Part shown: positions 11,052 through 20,487 of the stretch, piece after piece
Layout of the letters: each line of letters starts with the position of its first letter
Position numbering within the stretch: position 1 is the stretch's first letter
From: Schlesneria sp. DSM 10557
GTDB taxonomy: Bacteria > Planctomycetota > Planctomycetia > Planctomycetales > Planctomycetaceae
DNA: 64,000 nucleotides
Direction of reading: 5' to 3'
Assembly (NCBI RefSeq): GCF_041860085.1
Contig: NZ_CP124747.1
Location: 6,099,001-6,163,000, forward strand
Made by a program: the position numbers and the translations under genes
Notes under the pieces: generated by a model
Database searches by the model: none
Seen by the model: the letters and a program-made list of their open reading frames with translations, nothing else
What the model was told of the DNA's origin: nothing

Positions 11052-12113
11052 ATGGGAACCTCCGCAGTTTTCTTGAGACCTGAAGTTACGTTGACCGAAT
11101 CGAACGCTCTGATGAATCCCCCCGCCCCATCCCGCTGGCTGCATCGCTTTGCGTGGCTCATTGCTGCGTTGACTCTGTTATTGCCGGTGACAACTGGCGC
11201 GGTCGTGACGACGCTTAAGGCGGGGATGGTGTTTTCGGACTGGCCCTCATCTGACGGTTATAACATGCTGGCCTATCCGTGGTTGAGTTCTGCCCGGGAC
11301 CAGTTTGTGGAGCACGGACACAGGTTGGCCGGAATGGTGATTGGACTGTTAAGTCTGTCACTGATCGTGGCTGCCTGGCTTCTGGATCAGCGACGGTCAG
11401 TACGGATGGTCGCGGTCCTGATCTTTTTGGCGGTCTTTTCGCAGGGAATGCTCGGCGGGGCACGAGTGCTGATGGATGAGCAGACGCTCGCACTGTTGCA
11501 TGGTGACTTTGCTGCACTCGTTTTCAGTCTGATGGCCACACTGGTGCTGATCACCAGCAAAGGTTGGGATCAGCGGGAACGGTTGAATAGTGCGACAGAA
11601 AGCCGCAGGGTCTCGGTCGCAGCCAGCTTGCTGTTGGGGTGTCTCGTTCTACAATATGTCATGGGTGGATTCCTGCGCCACCTGCGTGAGCGGGAAGCGT
11701 TCGCGTGGAGCTGGCTTGTGCATCCGTGGTTCGCACTGGTTGTTCTTGCGGCTACAGGGATGTTTATCTGGTCTGTAATCGGGACGCATTCCCGGTACCT
11801 CAATCGCTTTGCTGTTGCGATGGTGGTGTTGACGCTGTTTCAGTCGTTGGTCGGTCTGGGAGCCTGGTACGTCCGGTATGGTGTTCCTGCCTGGGGAGTC
11901 GTTGCTCAGCAGGATTCGCTGCCACAGATCGTGATTTGTTCGTTGCACAAGGTAATTGGACTTTTGACTCTCATGACTAGCGTACTGGCCGTCATCTGCT
12001 GCCGTTCACTACGGCCGCTCGGTGGTGAGCCTTGCAATAAAGAGCCGATCAATCAGGACCGCCAGGCAACGGTCCAGCCCCTCGGGAAATCTGTAGCGGG
12101 AGCTGCCACATGA
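11052..12113 (+). CDS. ctaA: Haem A synthase (COX15/CtaA family)
   Basis: Polytopic membrane protein of 353 residues with about eight helices. The CtaA/COX15 pattern is visible: a GxxVTxxxAGMVFSDWPSSDG-like first periplasmic loop, EHGHRLAGMVIG carrying a haem-binding His, a second-half His pair (LLHGD, SLHKVIG), and YVMGGFLRH. It oxidises haem O to haem A for subunit I. A second in-frame ATG at 11112 begins closer to the first helix and may be the true start; GAGGAC lies upstream of the first. It overlaps the next gene (haem O synthase) by ATGA, matching a cofactor-assembly operon. Confidence 0.88.
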   Translation: MGTSAVFLRPEVTLTESNALMNPPAPSRWLHRFAWLIAALTLLLPVTTGAVVTTLKAGMVFSDWPSSDGYNMLAYPWLSSARDQFVEHGHRLAGMVIGLLSLSLIVAAWLLDQRRSVRMVAVLIFLAVFSQGMLGGARVLMDEQTLALLHGDFAALVFSLMATLVLITSKGWDQRERLNSATESRRVSVAASLLLGCLVLQYVMGGFLRHLREREAFAWSWLVHPWFALVVLAATGMFIWSVIGTHSRYLNRFAVAMVVLTLFQSLVGLGAWYVRYGVPAWGVVAQQDSLPQIVICSLHKVIGLLTLMTSVLAVICCRSLRPLGGEPCNKEPINQDRQATVQPLGKSVAGAAT

Positions 12114-13057
12114 GCGCTGTCACCCCGCTTCCGGCTTGCCCTGATGTCACCAAGACCGCCTCTGTGAGCGTCGCGTCTCCGCTTCTGTCGCGGTTGGCAG
12201 ACTACGTGGAAATTGCCAAACCACGTATCTCGCTCATGGTGCTGCTGACCGTCTCCTGCGGATATGTCCTGGGGATGGAAACGACATCGGTTTCCCTCAC
12301 TCTCGCTCATGCCTGTCTCGGAATTGCCGTTGTTGCCGTCGGGTCTTCCGCGGTGAACCAGTGGATTGAACGAAAGACTGATGCACGGATGCGGCGGACC
12401 ATGAATCGACCCCTTCCGGCTGGTCGACTGGCTCCCGCAGAAGTGCTGATCATGGGAATTGTGGCGGCTCTGCTGGGCTGTTCTTACCTGTACGTGAACG
12501 TGAATGTTGATACCGCGGTCCTGACGGGGGTGACATTCCTGTTGTACGCACTGGTTTACACACCTCTCAAACGCGTGACGTCTCTGTGTACGGCAGTGGG
12601 AGCCATTCCGGGGGCCTTGCCCCCCGTACTGGGGTGGCTGGCGGCAGGAGGACGGTGGGATGCCAGCGCCTTCGCACTCTTCGCTGTCTTGTTTCTCTGG
12701 CAGTTTCCGCATTTTTTCGCGATCGCCTGGTTGTATCGGGAAGACTATGCACGAGCCGGTCTGCGGATGTTGCCGGGGGGCGAAGCTCGTCCCCGCATCA
12801 CGGGATTGCTGGCAGTCGCCTATGCTGCCTGCCTGGTTCCTGTCAGCCTCCTCCCTTATCAGTGTGGCCTGGCCGGTGTGACCTACGCCGCGGTCGCCCT
12901 GGCGCTCGGTCTCGCCTACCTGTTTGCATCGATCCTTTTTGCCTGGAATGAGACACGAACCAGTGCTCGCCGGGTGCTGTGGACATCGCTCGTTTACTTG
13001 CCTGTGCTCCTGCTTGTCCTGACCTGGGACCACTTGCGACTGCTGGAACGAATTTGA
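12110..13057 (+). CDS. ctaB: Protohaem IX farnesyltransferase (haem O synthase)
   Basis: A 315-residue UbiA-type prenyltransferase with about nine helices. The first Asp-rich motif is visible as NQWIERKTDARMRRTMNRPL (N..E...DA.M.RT..RPL), and the second conserved loop as YREDYARAGLRMLP. It adds farnesyl to protohaem to give haem O, the substrate of the neighbouring CtaA. The start codon overlaps the stop of ctaA (ATGA), so coupled translation is likely. Length and motifs are normal for CtaB/COX10. Confidence 0.95.
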   Translation: MSAVTPLPACPDVTKTASVSVASPLLSRLADYVEIAKPRISLMVLLTVSCGYVLGMETTSVSLTLAHACLGIAVVAVGSSAVNQWIERKTDARMRRTMNRPLPAGRLAPAEVLIMGIVAALLGCSYLYVNVNVDTAVLTGVTFLLYALVYTPLKRVTSLCTAVGAIPGALPPVLGWLAAGGRWDASAFALFAVLFLWQFPHFFAIAWLYREDYARAGLRMLPGGEARPRITGLLAVAYAACLVPVSLLPYQCGLAGVTYAAVALALGLAYLFASILFAWNETRTSARRVLWTSLVYLPVLLLVLTWDHLRLLERI

Positions 13058-13154
13058 GAGTTTGCTGTCATCCATGAATCCTTGAAGAATCACCCTTCAC
13101 CTTATCTCACTGCCCACGCAAGTGGTCTGTGTGGATCGTGCGAACGAGACTGAT

Positions 13155-14180
13155 ATGACACACGCTGCTGCCGCTCCGACCTTGAAGATGGGTATCCCGA
13201 TCTCGAATGCCAAACTGGGAATGTGGCTGTTCCTGGGGACCGAGATCATGTTCTTCACGGCCTTCATCGGCACATACATCGTGATGCGGATGGGTTCGCT
13301 GGGATGGCCTACCAGCCCTGACGTGACACACATCAGTATCGCGTTTGGTGGGATCAACACGTTTGTCCTGATCGTGTCGAGCTATTTCGTGGTCGTTTCG
13401 CACGACTGCCTGTTAACGAATCAGTATGCCAAAGCCTGGCGATTTATGCTGTATACGTTCCTGCTTGGTTGCCTCTTCCTCGGCATCAAAAGCATCGAGT
13501 ACGCCGGCAAATTCGAGCATGATATTCTTCCCGGGCATATCCCTGAGAACAATCAGCAGGCCATGGACAAAGTGGTCAAACAGTTTGGGAAAATCGTCAA
13601 TACGCGGCTGGCGGCCGCTTTTCCCCAGCAGGGTAAGTATGAAGATCAGAAAGCGGATCTTGATGCGCGGATCAAGACCCTTTCGGAAAAGCCTGCAGAA
13701 TCCCTCACACCTGCGGAGGCGAAGCAGTTGCAAGGGGATCTAGCCTTGGCGGAACTGAATACCGAGTACGTCAATCTGAAAGAGCACGTCCGGTCAGAAC
13801 TCTCACTTGAAGTTCCTTACGATCAATTTGATTCGATTCGGAAAGAAGAGAACTCAGCGGGCAAGTATGCCAGAGTTACTCTCGATCAGGTCAATCATAA
13901 AGTCGAAGAACTGCGCACAGGAAAGCTTGCTTCCCTGGTCAGCGATCTTCACCCGGCTCACCCCATTCTTTATGGAAACCTGTTCGCTTCGAACTACTTC
14001 CTGATGACGGGGTTCCACGCAATCCACGTGATCATCGGGCTGTTCATGTTTCTGATGATCCTGCTGAAGGGACATCGGCTGTCGATTGATGATGCGACCC
14101 TGGTAGAAAACGTCGGTCTGTACTGGCACTTCGTGGACCTGGTGTGGATCTTCCTGTTCCCGCTGTTGTACATTATTTGA
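13155..14180 (+). CDS. ctaE: Cytochrome c oxidase subunit III with a large soluble insertion
   Basis: I chose the ATG at 13155; the open frame extends to a GTG at 13122. N-terminal helices ([19 protein letters not shown] and onward) and C-terminal helices ([34 protein letters not shown]) are classic subunit III. Between the third helix (ending GIKSIEY) and the next ([12 protein letters not shown]) lies an extra hydrophilic stretch of about 140 residues, rich in Lys/Glu/Gln, predicted alpha-helical and without Cys. Ordinary bacterial subunit III has only a short loop there. The gene lies between haem O synthase and subunit IV. Family certain; function of the insertion unknown. Confidence 0.93.
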   Translation: MTHAAAAPTLKMGIPISNAKLGMWLFLGTEIMFFTAFIGTYIVMRMGSLGWPTSPDVTHISIAFGGINTFVLIVSSYFVVVSHDCLLTNQYAKAWRFMLYTFLLGCLFLGIKSIEYAGKFEHDILPGHIPENNQQAMDKVVKQFGKIVNTRLAAAFPQQGKYEDQKADLDARIKTLSEKPAESLTPAEAKQLQGDLALAELNTEYVNLKEHVRSELSLEVPYDQFDSIRKEENSAGKYARVTLDQVNHKVEELRTGKLASLVSDLHPAHPILYGNLFASNYFLMTGFHAIHVIIGLFMFLMILLKGHRLSIDDATLVENVGLYWHFVDLVWIFLFPLLYII

Positions 14181-14264
14181 CGTCATCAACGATTGACCTG
14201 CAGGTTTGTCGATCTGTATTGCACCCGTCTGATCTCGTCGGTTTAGAACTGAAAGCCTCATGGT

Positions 14265-14630
14265 ATGACCGAACACGAGCAACACGAATCCCACGGCGGT
14301 GTCTATTTCAAGGTGTTTCTGGCTTTGTGCGTTTTCACCTTGATCTCAGTTGCGGCAGACCTGGTCGGAATGCCGAACAAGATCATGTTGGGAGCCATTG
14401 TGCTGGCCGTCGCCGTTGCGAAGGCACTTTGCGTTTTAATGTATTTCATGCATCTCAAGTTTGAGCGAGCATGGAAGTACCTTTTGCTGGTACCGACGAC
14501 GATCATTGCTCTCGCCATTCCTGTTTCATTGCGACCTGACATCGGTGCCAGCTACTACGTTCAAGACATCCCTCAGTTGCGGGACTATCCTGAACATGAA
14601 GCGGCGACCCAGAGTTCCTCCCACCACTGA
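14265..14630 (+). CDS. ctaF: Cytochrome c oxidase subunit IV (prokaryotic COX4 family)
   Basis: A 121-residue protein with a short His/Glu-rich N-terminus (TEHEQHESHGG) and three hydrophobic helices. The middle carries KALCVLMYFMHLKFER, the hallmark of the prokaryotic COX4/CyoD-like family. This small accessory subunit stabilises the oxidase. It follows subunit III by 84 bp and ends the structural oxidase genes. The 225 bp after it hold only a short CCTCG/CGAGG inverted repeat near the stop and no recognisable gene. Confidence 0.88.
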   Translation: MTEHEQHESHGGVYFKVFLALCVFTLISVAADLVGMPNKIMLGAIVLAVAVAKALCVLMYFMHLKFERAWKYLLLVPTTIIALAIPVSLRPDIGASYYVQDIPQLRDYPEHEAATQSSSHH

Positions 14631-14855
14631 GCCTCGGTCGAGGTTCGATGTTGGCGATGCAGGCGAGTCACTCGTTTTGAGAGCCCGGATGCAGTTTCCG
14701 TCCTTGGATCCTCTCGCGATCACGGAGAATTGCATTCCGGTCTGCCCCGGACTTCCCCTCTCTGTCGCTGCGCACTGTCTGTATGAGACATTGTTCCTGA
14801 TGGAACTGATGTCCTGATGGTCTCTTTCCAATCCTCACGCCTCGGTTGAAAATGC

Positions 14856-15794
14856 ATGTCAGACAGCATCGCTGTCAGTGTTGAAGAGCTGCGGCACCGG
14901 TACGGTGAACGGGAAGCACTGCGTGGGATTCGATTCTCCGTCTCCTTAGGTGAGATCTTTGGATTGCTGGGGCCCAACGGAGGTGGAAAAACGACCCTCT
15001 TCCGCCTGCTTGCCACACTACTCCCAGTCCAGTCGGGAAGGGCGACAATCCTCGGATTGGATGTCGCGTCCGAATCTCGAGCTGTGCGTGAGATGATTGG
15101 CGTCACATTCCAATCCCCGAGTCTCGATGGGAAGCTGACAGTTCTTGAGAACCTCAAGTTTCAATCTCTCTTCTACGGCTTGACTGGCACACCTGCCCGG
15201 CAAAGGATTGACGAACTGCTCGCGCGGTTGGGGATCGGTGACCGGCGTCGAGATGTGGTGGATTCGCTATCGGGAGGCTTGAAGCGACGGGTTGAAATTG
15301 CCAAGAGTCTACTCCATCAGCCGCGACTGTTGCTGCTGGATGAACCGAGCACCGGGCTTGATCCGGGTGCCCGCCACGACTTGTGGGCGTACCTGGAAAA
15401 GCTGCGTCAGGAACAGGGAACAACAATCCTCGTGACGACACACCTGATGGAAGAAGCCGAACGTTGTGATCGACTTGGAATTCTCAATCTGGGCGAGATC
15501 GTCGCATTAGGGACACCGGAGGAACTGCGACTGTCGGTCGGGGGGGATTGCCTGACGATCCAGTCCGTCAATCCGGACCAGTTGACGGATCAGATCGAAT
15601 CACGGTTTCAGTTTACTCCACGACGAATCGGCGATGCACTGAGGATCGAATGTCCTGCTGGGCACGAATTACTGCGGGACATTGTTGCTGCTTTTCCGAG
15701 TGAGATCACCTCAATCTCGTACGCAAAACCGACGCTTGAAGACGTTTTCATTGCCAGAACGGGACATCGATTCTGGGAATCGACACCCGCCTAG
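14856..15794 (+). CDS. ABC transporter ATP-binding protein
   Basis: A 312-residue nucleotide-binding subunit of the multidrug/NatA class. Walker A is GPNGGGKTT (about residues 44-52), the signature is LSGGLKRR, Walker B is LLLLDEPSTGLDP and the switch His is in TTHLMEEAE. The C-terminal 80 residues form the usual DrrA/NatA tail (SYAKPTLEDVFIARTG). The permease gene starts 22 bp after the stop. Lying between oxidase structural genes and the SCO gene, the pair may export something needed for oxidase assembly, but the substrate is not readable from sequence. Confidence 0.93.
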   Translation: MSDSIAVSVEELRHRYGEREALRGIRFSVSLGEIFGLLGPNGGGKTTLFRLLATLLPVQSGRATILGLDVASESRAVREMIGVTFQSPSLDGKLTVLENLKFQSLFYGLTGTPARQRIDELLARLGIGDRRRDVVDSLSGGLKRRVEIAKSLLHQPRLLLLDEPSTGLDPGARHDLWAYLEKLRQEQGTTILVTTHLMEEAERCDRLGILNLGEIVALGTPEELRLSVGGDCLTIQSVNPDQLTDQIESRFQFTPRRIGDALRIECPAGHELLRDIVAAFPSEITSISYAKPTLEDVFIARTGHRFWESTPA

Positions 15795-15816
15795 CCGGGA
15801 AGACCAGGATCTGAAT

Positions 15817-16686
15817 ATGGTTGCCACAAGTTCACTCTCGCCAGCTTCGGTCACAGGCCATGCCTCGGCTACTGCCGTTCGAGGTTCGGCCGTTATGGCG
15901 ATCTATTCGCTGGCAAGTCGCGAACTCGTGAGATTTTTTCGGCAGCGGACCCGGATCATTGGTGCACTCGGGCAGCCCATCATTTTCTGGGTTCTGTTCG
16001 GGGCTGGGTTGCAGAGTTCTTTTCGTGGTCCGTCGGGAGTCACTTTCCAGGAGTATTTTTTCCCGGGAGTGGCGGTCATGATCGTCATGTTCACGGCGAT
16101 TTTCTCGACGATTTCGATTATTGAAGATCGTCGCGAGGGCTTTTTACAGGGAGTCCTGGTGGCTCCGATTCCGCGGCTCTCGATTGTGCTGGGGAAAGTC
16201 TGTGGTGGAACAATCCTGGCCCTGCTCCAGGCAATGCTGTTCCTGGCGATCGGACCAACGCTCGCCGTGGTTGGGCTGGCTCCTCCGATTTCGACGGGAC
16301 TTACCTGGATGAACTTGCCGCTGGTCATCGCTTACCTGACGCTGGTGGGCTTCTCGTTGACTGCGTTGGGATATCTGATTGCGTGGCCGATGGACTCGAC
16401 ACACGGGTTTCATGCCATCATGAGTGTTTTTCTGATGCCAATGTGGTTGCTTTCGGGATCGTTCTTTCCTGCTCCAGAAACGGGCTGGCTGGCGTGGGTG
16501 ATTCGAGTGAATCCTCTCACGTATGGAACGGCGGGACTGCGGCATCTCGTCACCCCTGACGCAGATGCCGTTGCGGGTCTGCCGTCCTTCACATTGTCTC
16601 TGACGGTGACAATTGCTGCTGCCGTCGTCTACATTTCGATTGCGATTTGGCTGACCGGACGTCAGACAGCCCATAACGCACGGTAG
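15817..16686 (+). CDS. ABC-2 type transporter permease
   Basis: I chose the ATG at 15817, 22 bp after the ATPase gene; the open frame runs upstream inside the ATPase gene but that part has no membrane character. About 289 residues with six predicted helices and the ABC-2 pattern: N-terminal RELVRFFRQRTR, then GVTFQEYFFPGV, and the late LLSGSFFPAPETGWLAWVIRVNPLTYG motif. It forms an exporter with the upstream ATPase. Substrate unknown. Confidence 0.9.
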   Translation: MVATSSLSPASVTGHASATAVRGSAVMAIYSLASRELVRFFRQRTRIIGALGQPIIFWVLFGAGLQSSFRGPSGVTFQEYFFPGVAVMIVMFTAIFSTISIIEDRREGFLQGVLVAPIPRLSIVLGKVCGGTILALLQAMLFLAIGPTLAVVGLAPPISTGLTWMNLPLVIAYLTLVGFSLTALGYLIAWPMDSTHGFHAIMSVFLMPMWLLSGSFFPAPETGWLAWVIRVNPLTYGTAGLRHLVTPDADAVAGLPSFTLSLTVTIAAAVVYISIAIWLTGRQTAHNAR

Positions 16687-16715
16687 CCGTGAACTTGCCA
16701 GTATTGAGACCCGCA

Positions 16716-17528
16716 ATGAATGACCAACTGACGCCACAAGCGGATTCGCTTCCGGAGTCGAATAGTGCAACTCGAAAAAAACCACTGCTGTGGATCGGCA
16801 GCATTCTTTGGGGCCTGTGCCTGATTGGAATCATTCTCGGGTGGTACCAGTGGCGAAAGACTTATCTCGCACGATTGAACGTGGTGGACTCGAATGTGAC
16901 CGCGGACGACGATGGCCGCAGCGGCAAGGTGATTAAGCTTGTTCCGCAGAATGATGGGACGGTTTCGGCTGTTGAGGTCACTCCGGGAAGTGATGACAAC
17001 CCGTGGAGTCCAGACGGAATTGAAGATTTTTCGTTTACCGACACCGATGGAAATCCGGTGACGAAGGCGGACTTACTGGGCAAGCCATTTATCATTGCGT
17101 TCATTTTCACCTACTGTCGGGGCCCCTGCCCCAATGTGACCCGAGAGATGCGGGAGATTTCCGAGAGGCTGAAGGAACATGATTTCCATCTCGTCTCATT
17201 GACTGTTGACCCCAAGCGGGACACAACCGAAGTGCTGAAGGCCTACGGAGAGGCTCAACAGGCGGACTTTTCGCGATGGAAGTTTCTTACGGGCGATCAA
17301 GCGGAAATCTATGGTCTGATTCAACGCAGTTTTTTAATGCCGGTGCAGGAAGAACTCGATCGAGATTTGAAGCCGGGGTTTGAGATCATCCATTCCACCA
17401 ACATCATGCTCGTTGATGCGACGGGACGGGTGATCGGTAAGTTTAATGCACAGAAGCCTGAAGAAGTTTCGAAACTGCGTCGCGAGCTCAAACGGATCGC
17501 GCCTCTGAAGACCAGTCATCCTTCCTAG
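16716..17528 (+). CDS. SCO1/SenC-family copper chaperone
   Basis: The ATG at 16716 gives 270 residues; a GTG at 16689 would add nine. One N-terminal anchor (WIGSILWGLCLIGIILGWY) precedes a thioredoxin-fold periplasmic domain. The copper-binding CxxxC is Cys134/Cys138 in YCRGPCPN, preceded by IIAFIFTYC, and the distal His ligand is in FEIIHSTNIMLVD. SCO proteins deliver copper to the CuA centre of subunit II. The position directly downstream of the oxidase and exporter genes fits that role. Confidence 0.92.
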   Translation: MNDQLTPQADSLPESNSATRKKPLLWIGSILWGLCLIGIILGWYQWRKTYLARLNVVDSNVTADDDGRSGKVIKLVPQNDGTVSAVEVTPGSDDNPWSPDGIEDFSFTDTDGNPVTKADLLGKPFIIAFIFTYCRGPCPNVTREMREISERLKEHDFHLVSLTVDPKRDTTEVLKAYGEAQQADFSRWKFLTGDQAEIYGLIQRSFLMPVQEELDRDLKPGFEIIHSTNIMLVDATGRVIGKFNAQKPEEVSKLRRELKRIAPLKTSHPS

Positions 17529-17549
17529 TCAATTTCTGGGTATTTTTCC

Positions 17550-18014
17550 GTGGAAAAACTTCCTGCCTGGGCAGCGGCTCTTCCCGCAGTCAACGCGGGC
17601 CTCAACGGCCTCGCCGGGATCATGCTGGTGGCCGGTTACATTTTGATCAAACGAGGACACCGAGCTGCCCATGGACGCACCATGGTGGCGGCGTTTGTGA
17701 CATCGATCTTGTTTCTGGCAAGTTACCTGACGTATCACGCGGCTTTGGATCATTACACCGGAATGCCCGGAAAACGATTCGGACACCAGGGAACGCTGCT
17801 TGGAAGTGTTTACCTGTTCGTTCTGGCGACGCACGTCGTTCTTGCGGCAGTCGTCCCGTTCCTCGCTCTCGTCACACTTTACCGTGCCTGGCGACAGGAT
17901 TGGGTGCGTCACCGAAGGATCGCTCGGGTGACATTTCCGATTTGGGTTTACGTCTCTTTGACAGGCGTTATTATCTATGTAATGCTCTACCATTGGCCTG
18001 GCGCATCTGTCTGA
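17550..18014 (+). CDS. DUF420 membrane protein (CtaM/YozB-like oxidase assembly factor)
   Basis: Starts at GTG and encodes 154 residues with four helices. The pattern LPAVNAGLNGLAGIMLVAGYILIKRG, HGRTMVAAF, FLASYLTYHA and LATHVVLAAVVPFLALVTLYRA matches DUF420, which carries conserved His residues in its helices. Members such as CtaM are required for haem-copper oxidase activity in Firmicutes. It sits 21 bp after the SCO gene, which fits an assembly role. Family assignment is by motif; function by analogy. Confidence 0.85.
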   Translation: MEKLPAWAAALPAVNAGLNGLAGIMLVAGYILIKRGHRAAHGRTMVAAFVTSILFLASYLTYHAALDHYTGMPGKRFGHQGTLLGSVYLFVLATHVVLAAVVPFLALVTLYRAWRQDWVRHRRIARVTFPIWVYVSLTGVIIYVMLYHWPGASV

Positions 18015-18109
18015 CGGCGAGACGCCAACGGGATTGCATTTTCGTGATGGGTTCCGACGCATGCACCACAGCATGTTCCCGGAAAACGCAGATCAACTTC
18101 GAGGTAACT

Positions 18110-18409
18110 ATGAAATACCTGTCGAGAAGTCTGATGTTGGCAACGCTGGTGCTGGTGCATGCTTCCACTGCATCTGCGTGTCCGATGTGCAAGTACGCAC
18201 TGGAATCAGATGCTGCGGAACCACAGGCGTATATGGTCAGTATTCTGTTCATGATGGGCATGATTTCGACACTGTTTGCGTCGGTTGGCGGGCTATTGTG
18301 GTGGGTCTCGAAGCAAGAGAAGCTGGCACTGACGGCAGCTGGCTATCAGCACGTCTTCGAAAACGCGGGAAGTCAGCCCTATCAATCCAGGTCTGCTACC
18401 CGTCGCTGA
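18110..18409 (+). CDS. Small secreted membrane protein with CPMC motif
   Basis: A 99-residue ORF preceded by GAGG about 6 bases from the ATG. The N-terminus is a signal peptide (about 1-23), predicted to be cut just before Cys24-Pro-Met-Cys27, so the mature protein begins with a possible metal- or thiol-active CxxC. A single helix (about 45-68, rich in Met/Phe/Leu) and a short cytoplasmic-like tail follow. It is last in the oxidase row and 95 bp after the DUF420 gene. Family not recognised. The motif and context suggest copper handling or thiol chemistry during oxidase assembly; this is inference. Confidence 0.75.
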   Translation: MKYLSRSLMLATLVLVHASTASACPMCKYALESDAAEPQAYMVSILFMMGMISTLFASVGGLLWWVSKQEKLALTAAGYQHVFENAGSQPYQSRSATRR

Positions 18410-18477
18410 TCTCAGGACCGATCCTCCAGACGCCCTGCCCGGCCGAGTCGTTCCGACCGACCTGTGACTGACGTGAT

Positions 18478-20487
18478 CTACTCGTCGTCCAGCGTCGGAA
18501 GTTCGTAGATATCGATTTGTTCCAGTTCATCACTGGCCACATGTGCCCAGCGAAAACGGGTCTGCGGGTGCTTCCAGACATCATCTCTTGTCCCGAAACT
18601 CCGTTTCATGACGACATAGCGAGTTGGCGTTTCATTCAGCAGCCTCAAGCCGGGATTGTCCGGCAGATAGCGTGAAAAATGGGGCGCCTGCTGGGCATCG
18701 CCCTCTTGAGCATTGGACTGCTGGAACTGTTCCAGTCCTTCCTTGATCGCGATAAACGTCGCCGGGAAGAAGCCCGAATAGCCGTTCAGAAGCGGCCTGC
18801 CATGAAACGTGCCCCAATACATCCACAGTGTCGTCTGCTCGTAATCGGATACCTGATACCCCGTGGGGAAGGGCAGGCAGGCAACACCGGCCCCCGGCTC
18901 TCCCTGATCCCGTAACCAGATGACCCAGGCAGGAAGTTTTCTGTGCGAAGGGATGGGATAGAGTTCCGCGGTCTGTGGCACCACTTCCAGCGTCACGAGC
19001 AGACTCGCGGTGATGAGTGGCAGAACGAACATTGCCTGAGTCGTCTTGCGATCGCTCCAATTGAAAAGCTGTCGCATCGTTAATTGGAAACGTCCAGCGA
19101 GGCCCTGCAGTTGCTCCGCGATCGGATCCACGAACCAGCGGGCCGGGCTCAAAAGGTCGAGTGCTTCAACGCTCATCCACACGGCGGCGACTTGAACGAA
19201 GAGAGCGAACCGGAACGGGCTGCGGATCAGCGAAAAGCCAGGAAAATTCGTCATGAGAAATTCGTACGGACAGACACCCCCAAATACAGGGAACCAACTC
19301 GAGATTCTCACTGTTGGTCCGAGCGACAGTCCCAGCGCAGTGGCACCGAAGATGACAACGAACAGTCCCCAACGGCGTCGTTGCGGTCGCATCCACGCCG
19401 CAAAAGCCCCGGGGAGCACGAGCAGAAGTTTCAGGCCCCCGCCCCCGAGGGCCCAGGCATTCTCACGCTCGCGCTCGGGCCACTCAAGCCAGGGGGTGGT
19501 GGTCAACCAGGGGGAATCAGTGTGGTCGCGCCAATGTGCAGAAAGCCCCTCGATCATTTCAGACGTTCGAGCGGACGACCAATCGTGCTCAAGTGACAAG
19601 CGATGCTGCATCCAGGCAAAGGGACCGATCATCAATGAGGCGATGATCAGGGCAATGAACACGTTCCGCCAGAATGCGAACGTCCATAGTTTGTTGCTAA
19701 AGAATGCGAGACTGCTCGGAATCAAAAGCGCCGTCAGAAAGAGACCCCAATAGTTGCAGAGCCAGTAAGTGAGTCCGTAGGAAATTCCGAGCCAAACACC
19801 GACACCTGAAATGGGATGGGCGATTCCGGCGAAAGTGGGATGGAGCCATTTATTGGAGAAGTCAGAGGCCGGCTGGCGGGTTGGTATACCTACCGCCTCG
19901 GTGGGCTCTTTTGTGAAAAGATCGAACAGCGAATGAACGGTCCAGATAATTCCGAAAAGTGTCGTTAGCTGTACGACCCCTGACTGCCAGTTCATGAAGG
20001 GAAGGATCTGGAACATTGTGCCACCGCACAGTGCCAGCCATCGCGTGTGTCCCAGTCGACGCAAGAGGCGATGTGCGCTAAATCCGTTGAGAGCGATGAT
20101 GGTCAGTTGGTAGAGATTGTAAGCCAGCGCCCGGTTGCCGGTCAGCCAAAGGACGGGAGCGACAATCAGGGAGGTGGGCTGCGCTTCGGAGAATATCAAC
20201 GTGCCAACGGTGGGATAGAAAATGGGAGCGTTCCAGTAGCCGGACATCCCGTTGAGGGCTCGGTCGGCATTCCACCAGATCGTCCAGACGTTAAGAAGAG
20301 GAACCGTGATTTCGGCTTCATGGCCGTAAGAGATATGCGTAGTGAGCGACCCCAGCAGCGGCCAGTTGATGACCATGGCTGACAGTACGTAGTACACAAA
20401 CCATTTCCAGCCCCCCAAACATGATAAGTGTCGAACCGGCCATGTTGGTGATTGCCTCTTCACGTCGTGCATCTCGAGTGGAGTCAT
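18478..20487 (-). CDS. Polytopic membrane protein of unknown function (GT-C/YfhO-like topology)
   Basis: A 669-residue protein with about ten hydrophobic segments. The first helix is followed by a long extracytoplasmic loop (GHEAEITVPLLNVWTIWWNADRA, FYPTVGTLIFSEAQPTSLIVAP), then several helices and a C-terminal soluble part of about 150 residues. This resembles GT-C glycosyltransferases and YfhO-like proteins, but I see no diagnostic catalytic motif, so function is left open. The gene is convergent with the oxidase row, with only 68 bp between stops, so it is a separate unit. About 980 bp without a gene lie upstream. Confidence 0.85.
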   Translation of the reverse strand: MTPLEMHDVKRQSPTWPVRHLSCLGGWKWFVYYVLSAMVINWPLLGSLTTHISYGHEAEITVPLLNVWTIWWNADRALNGMSGYWNAPIFYPTVGTLIFSEAQPTSLIVAPVLWLTGNRALAYNLYQLTIIALNGFSAHRLLRRLGHTRWLALCGGTMFQILPFMNWQSGVVQLTTLFGIIWTVHSLFDLFTKEPTEAVGIPTRQPASDFSNKWLHPTFAGIAHPISGVGVWLGISYGLTYWLCNYWGLFLTALLIPSSLAFFSNKLWTFAFWRNVFIALIIASLMIGPFAWMQHRLSLEHDWSSARTSEMIEGLSAHWRDHTDSPWLTTTPWLEWPERERENAWALGGGGLKLLLVLPGAFAAWMRPQRRRWGLFVVIFGATALGLSLGPTVRISSWFPVFGGVCPYEFLMTNFPGFSLIRSPFRFALFVQVAAVWMSVEALDLLSPARWFVDPIAEQLQGLAGRFQLTMRQLFNWSDRKTTQAMFVLPLITASLLVTLEVVPQTAELYPIPSHRKLPAWVIWLRDQGEPGAGVACLPFPTGYQVSDYEQTTLWMYWGTFHGRPLLNGYSGFFPATFIAIKEGLEQFQQSNAQEGDAQQAPHFSRYLPDNPGLRLLNETPTRYVVMKRSFGTRDDVWKHPQTRFRWAHVASDELEQIDIYELPTLDDE

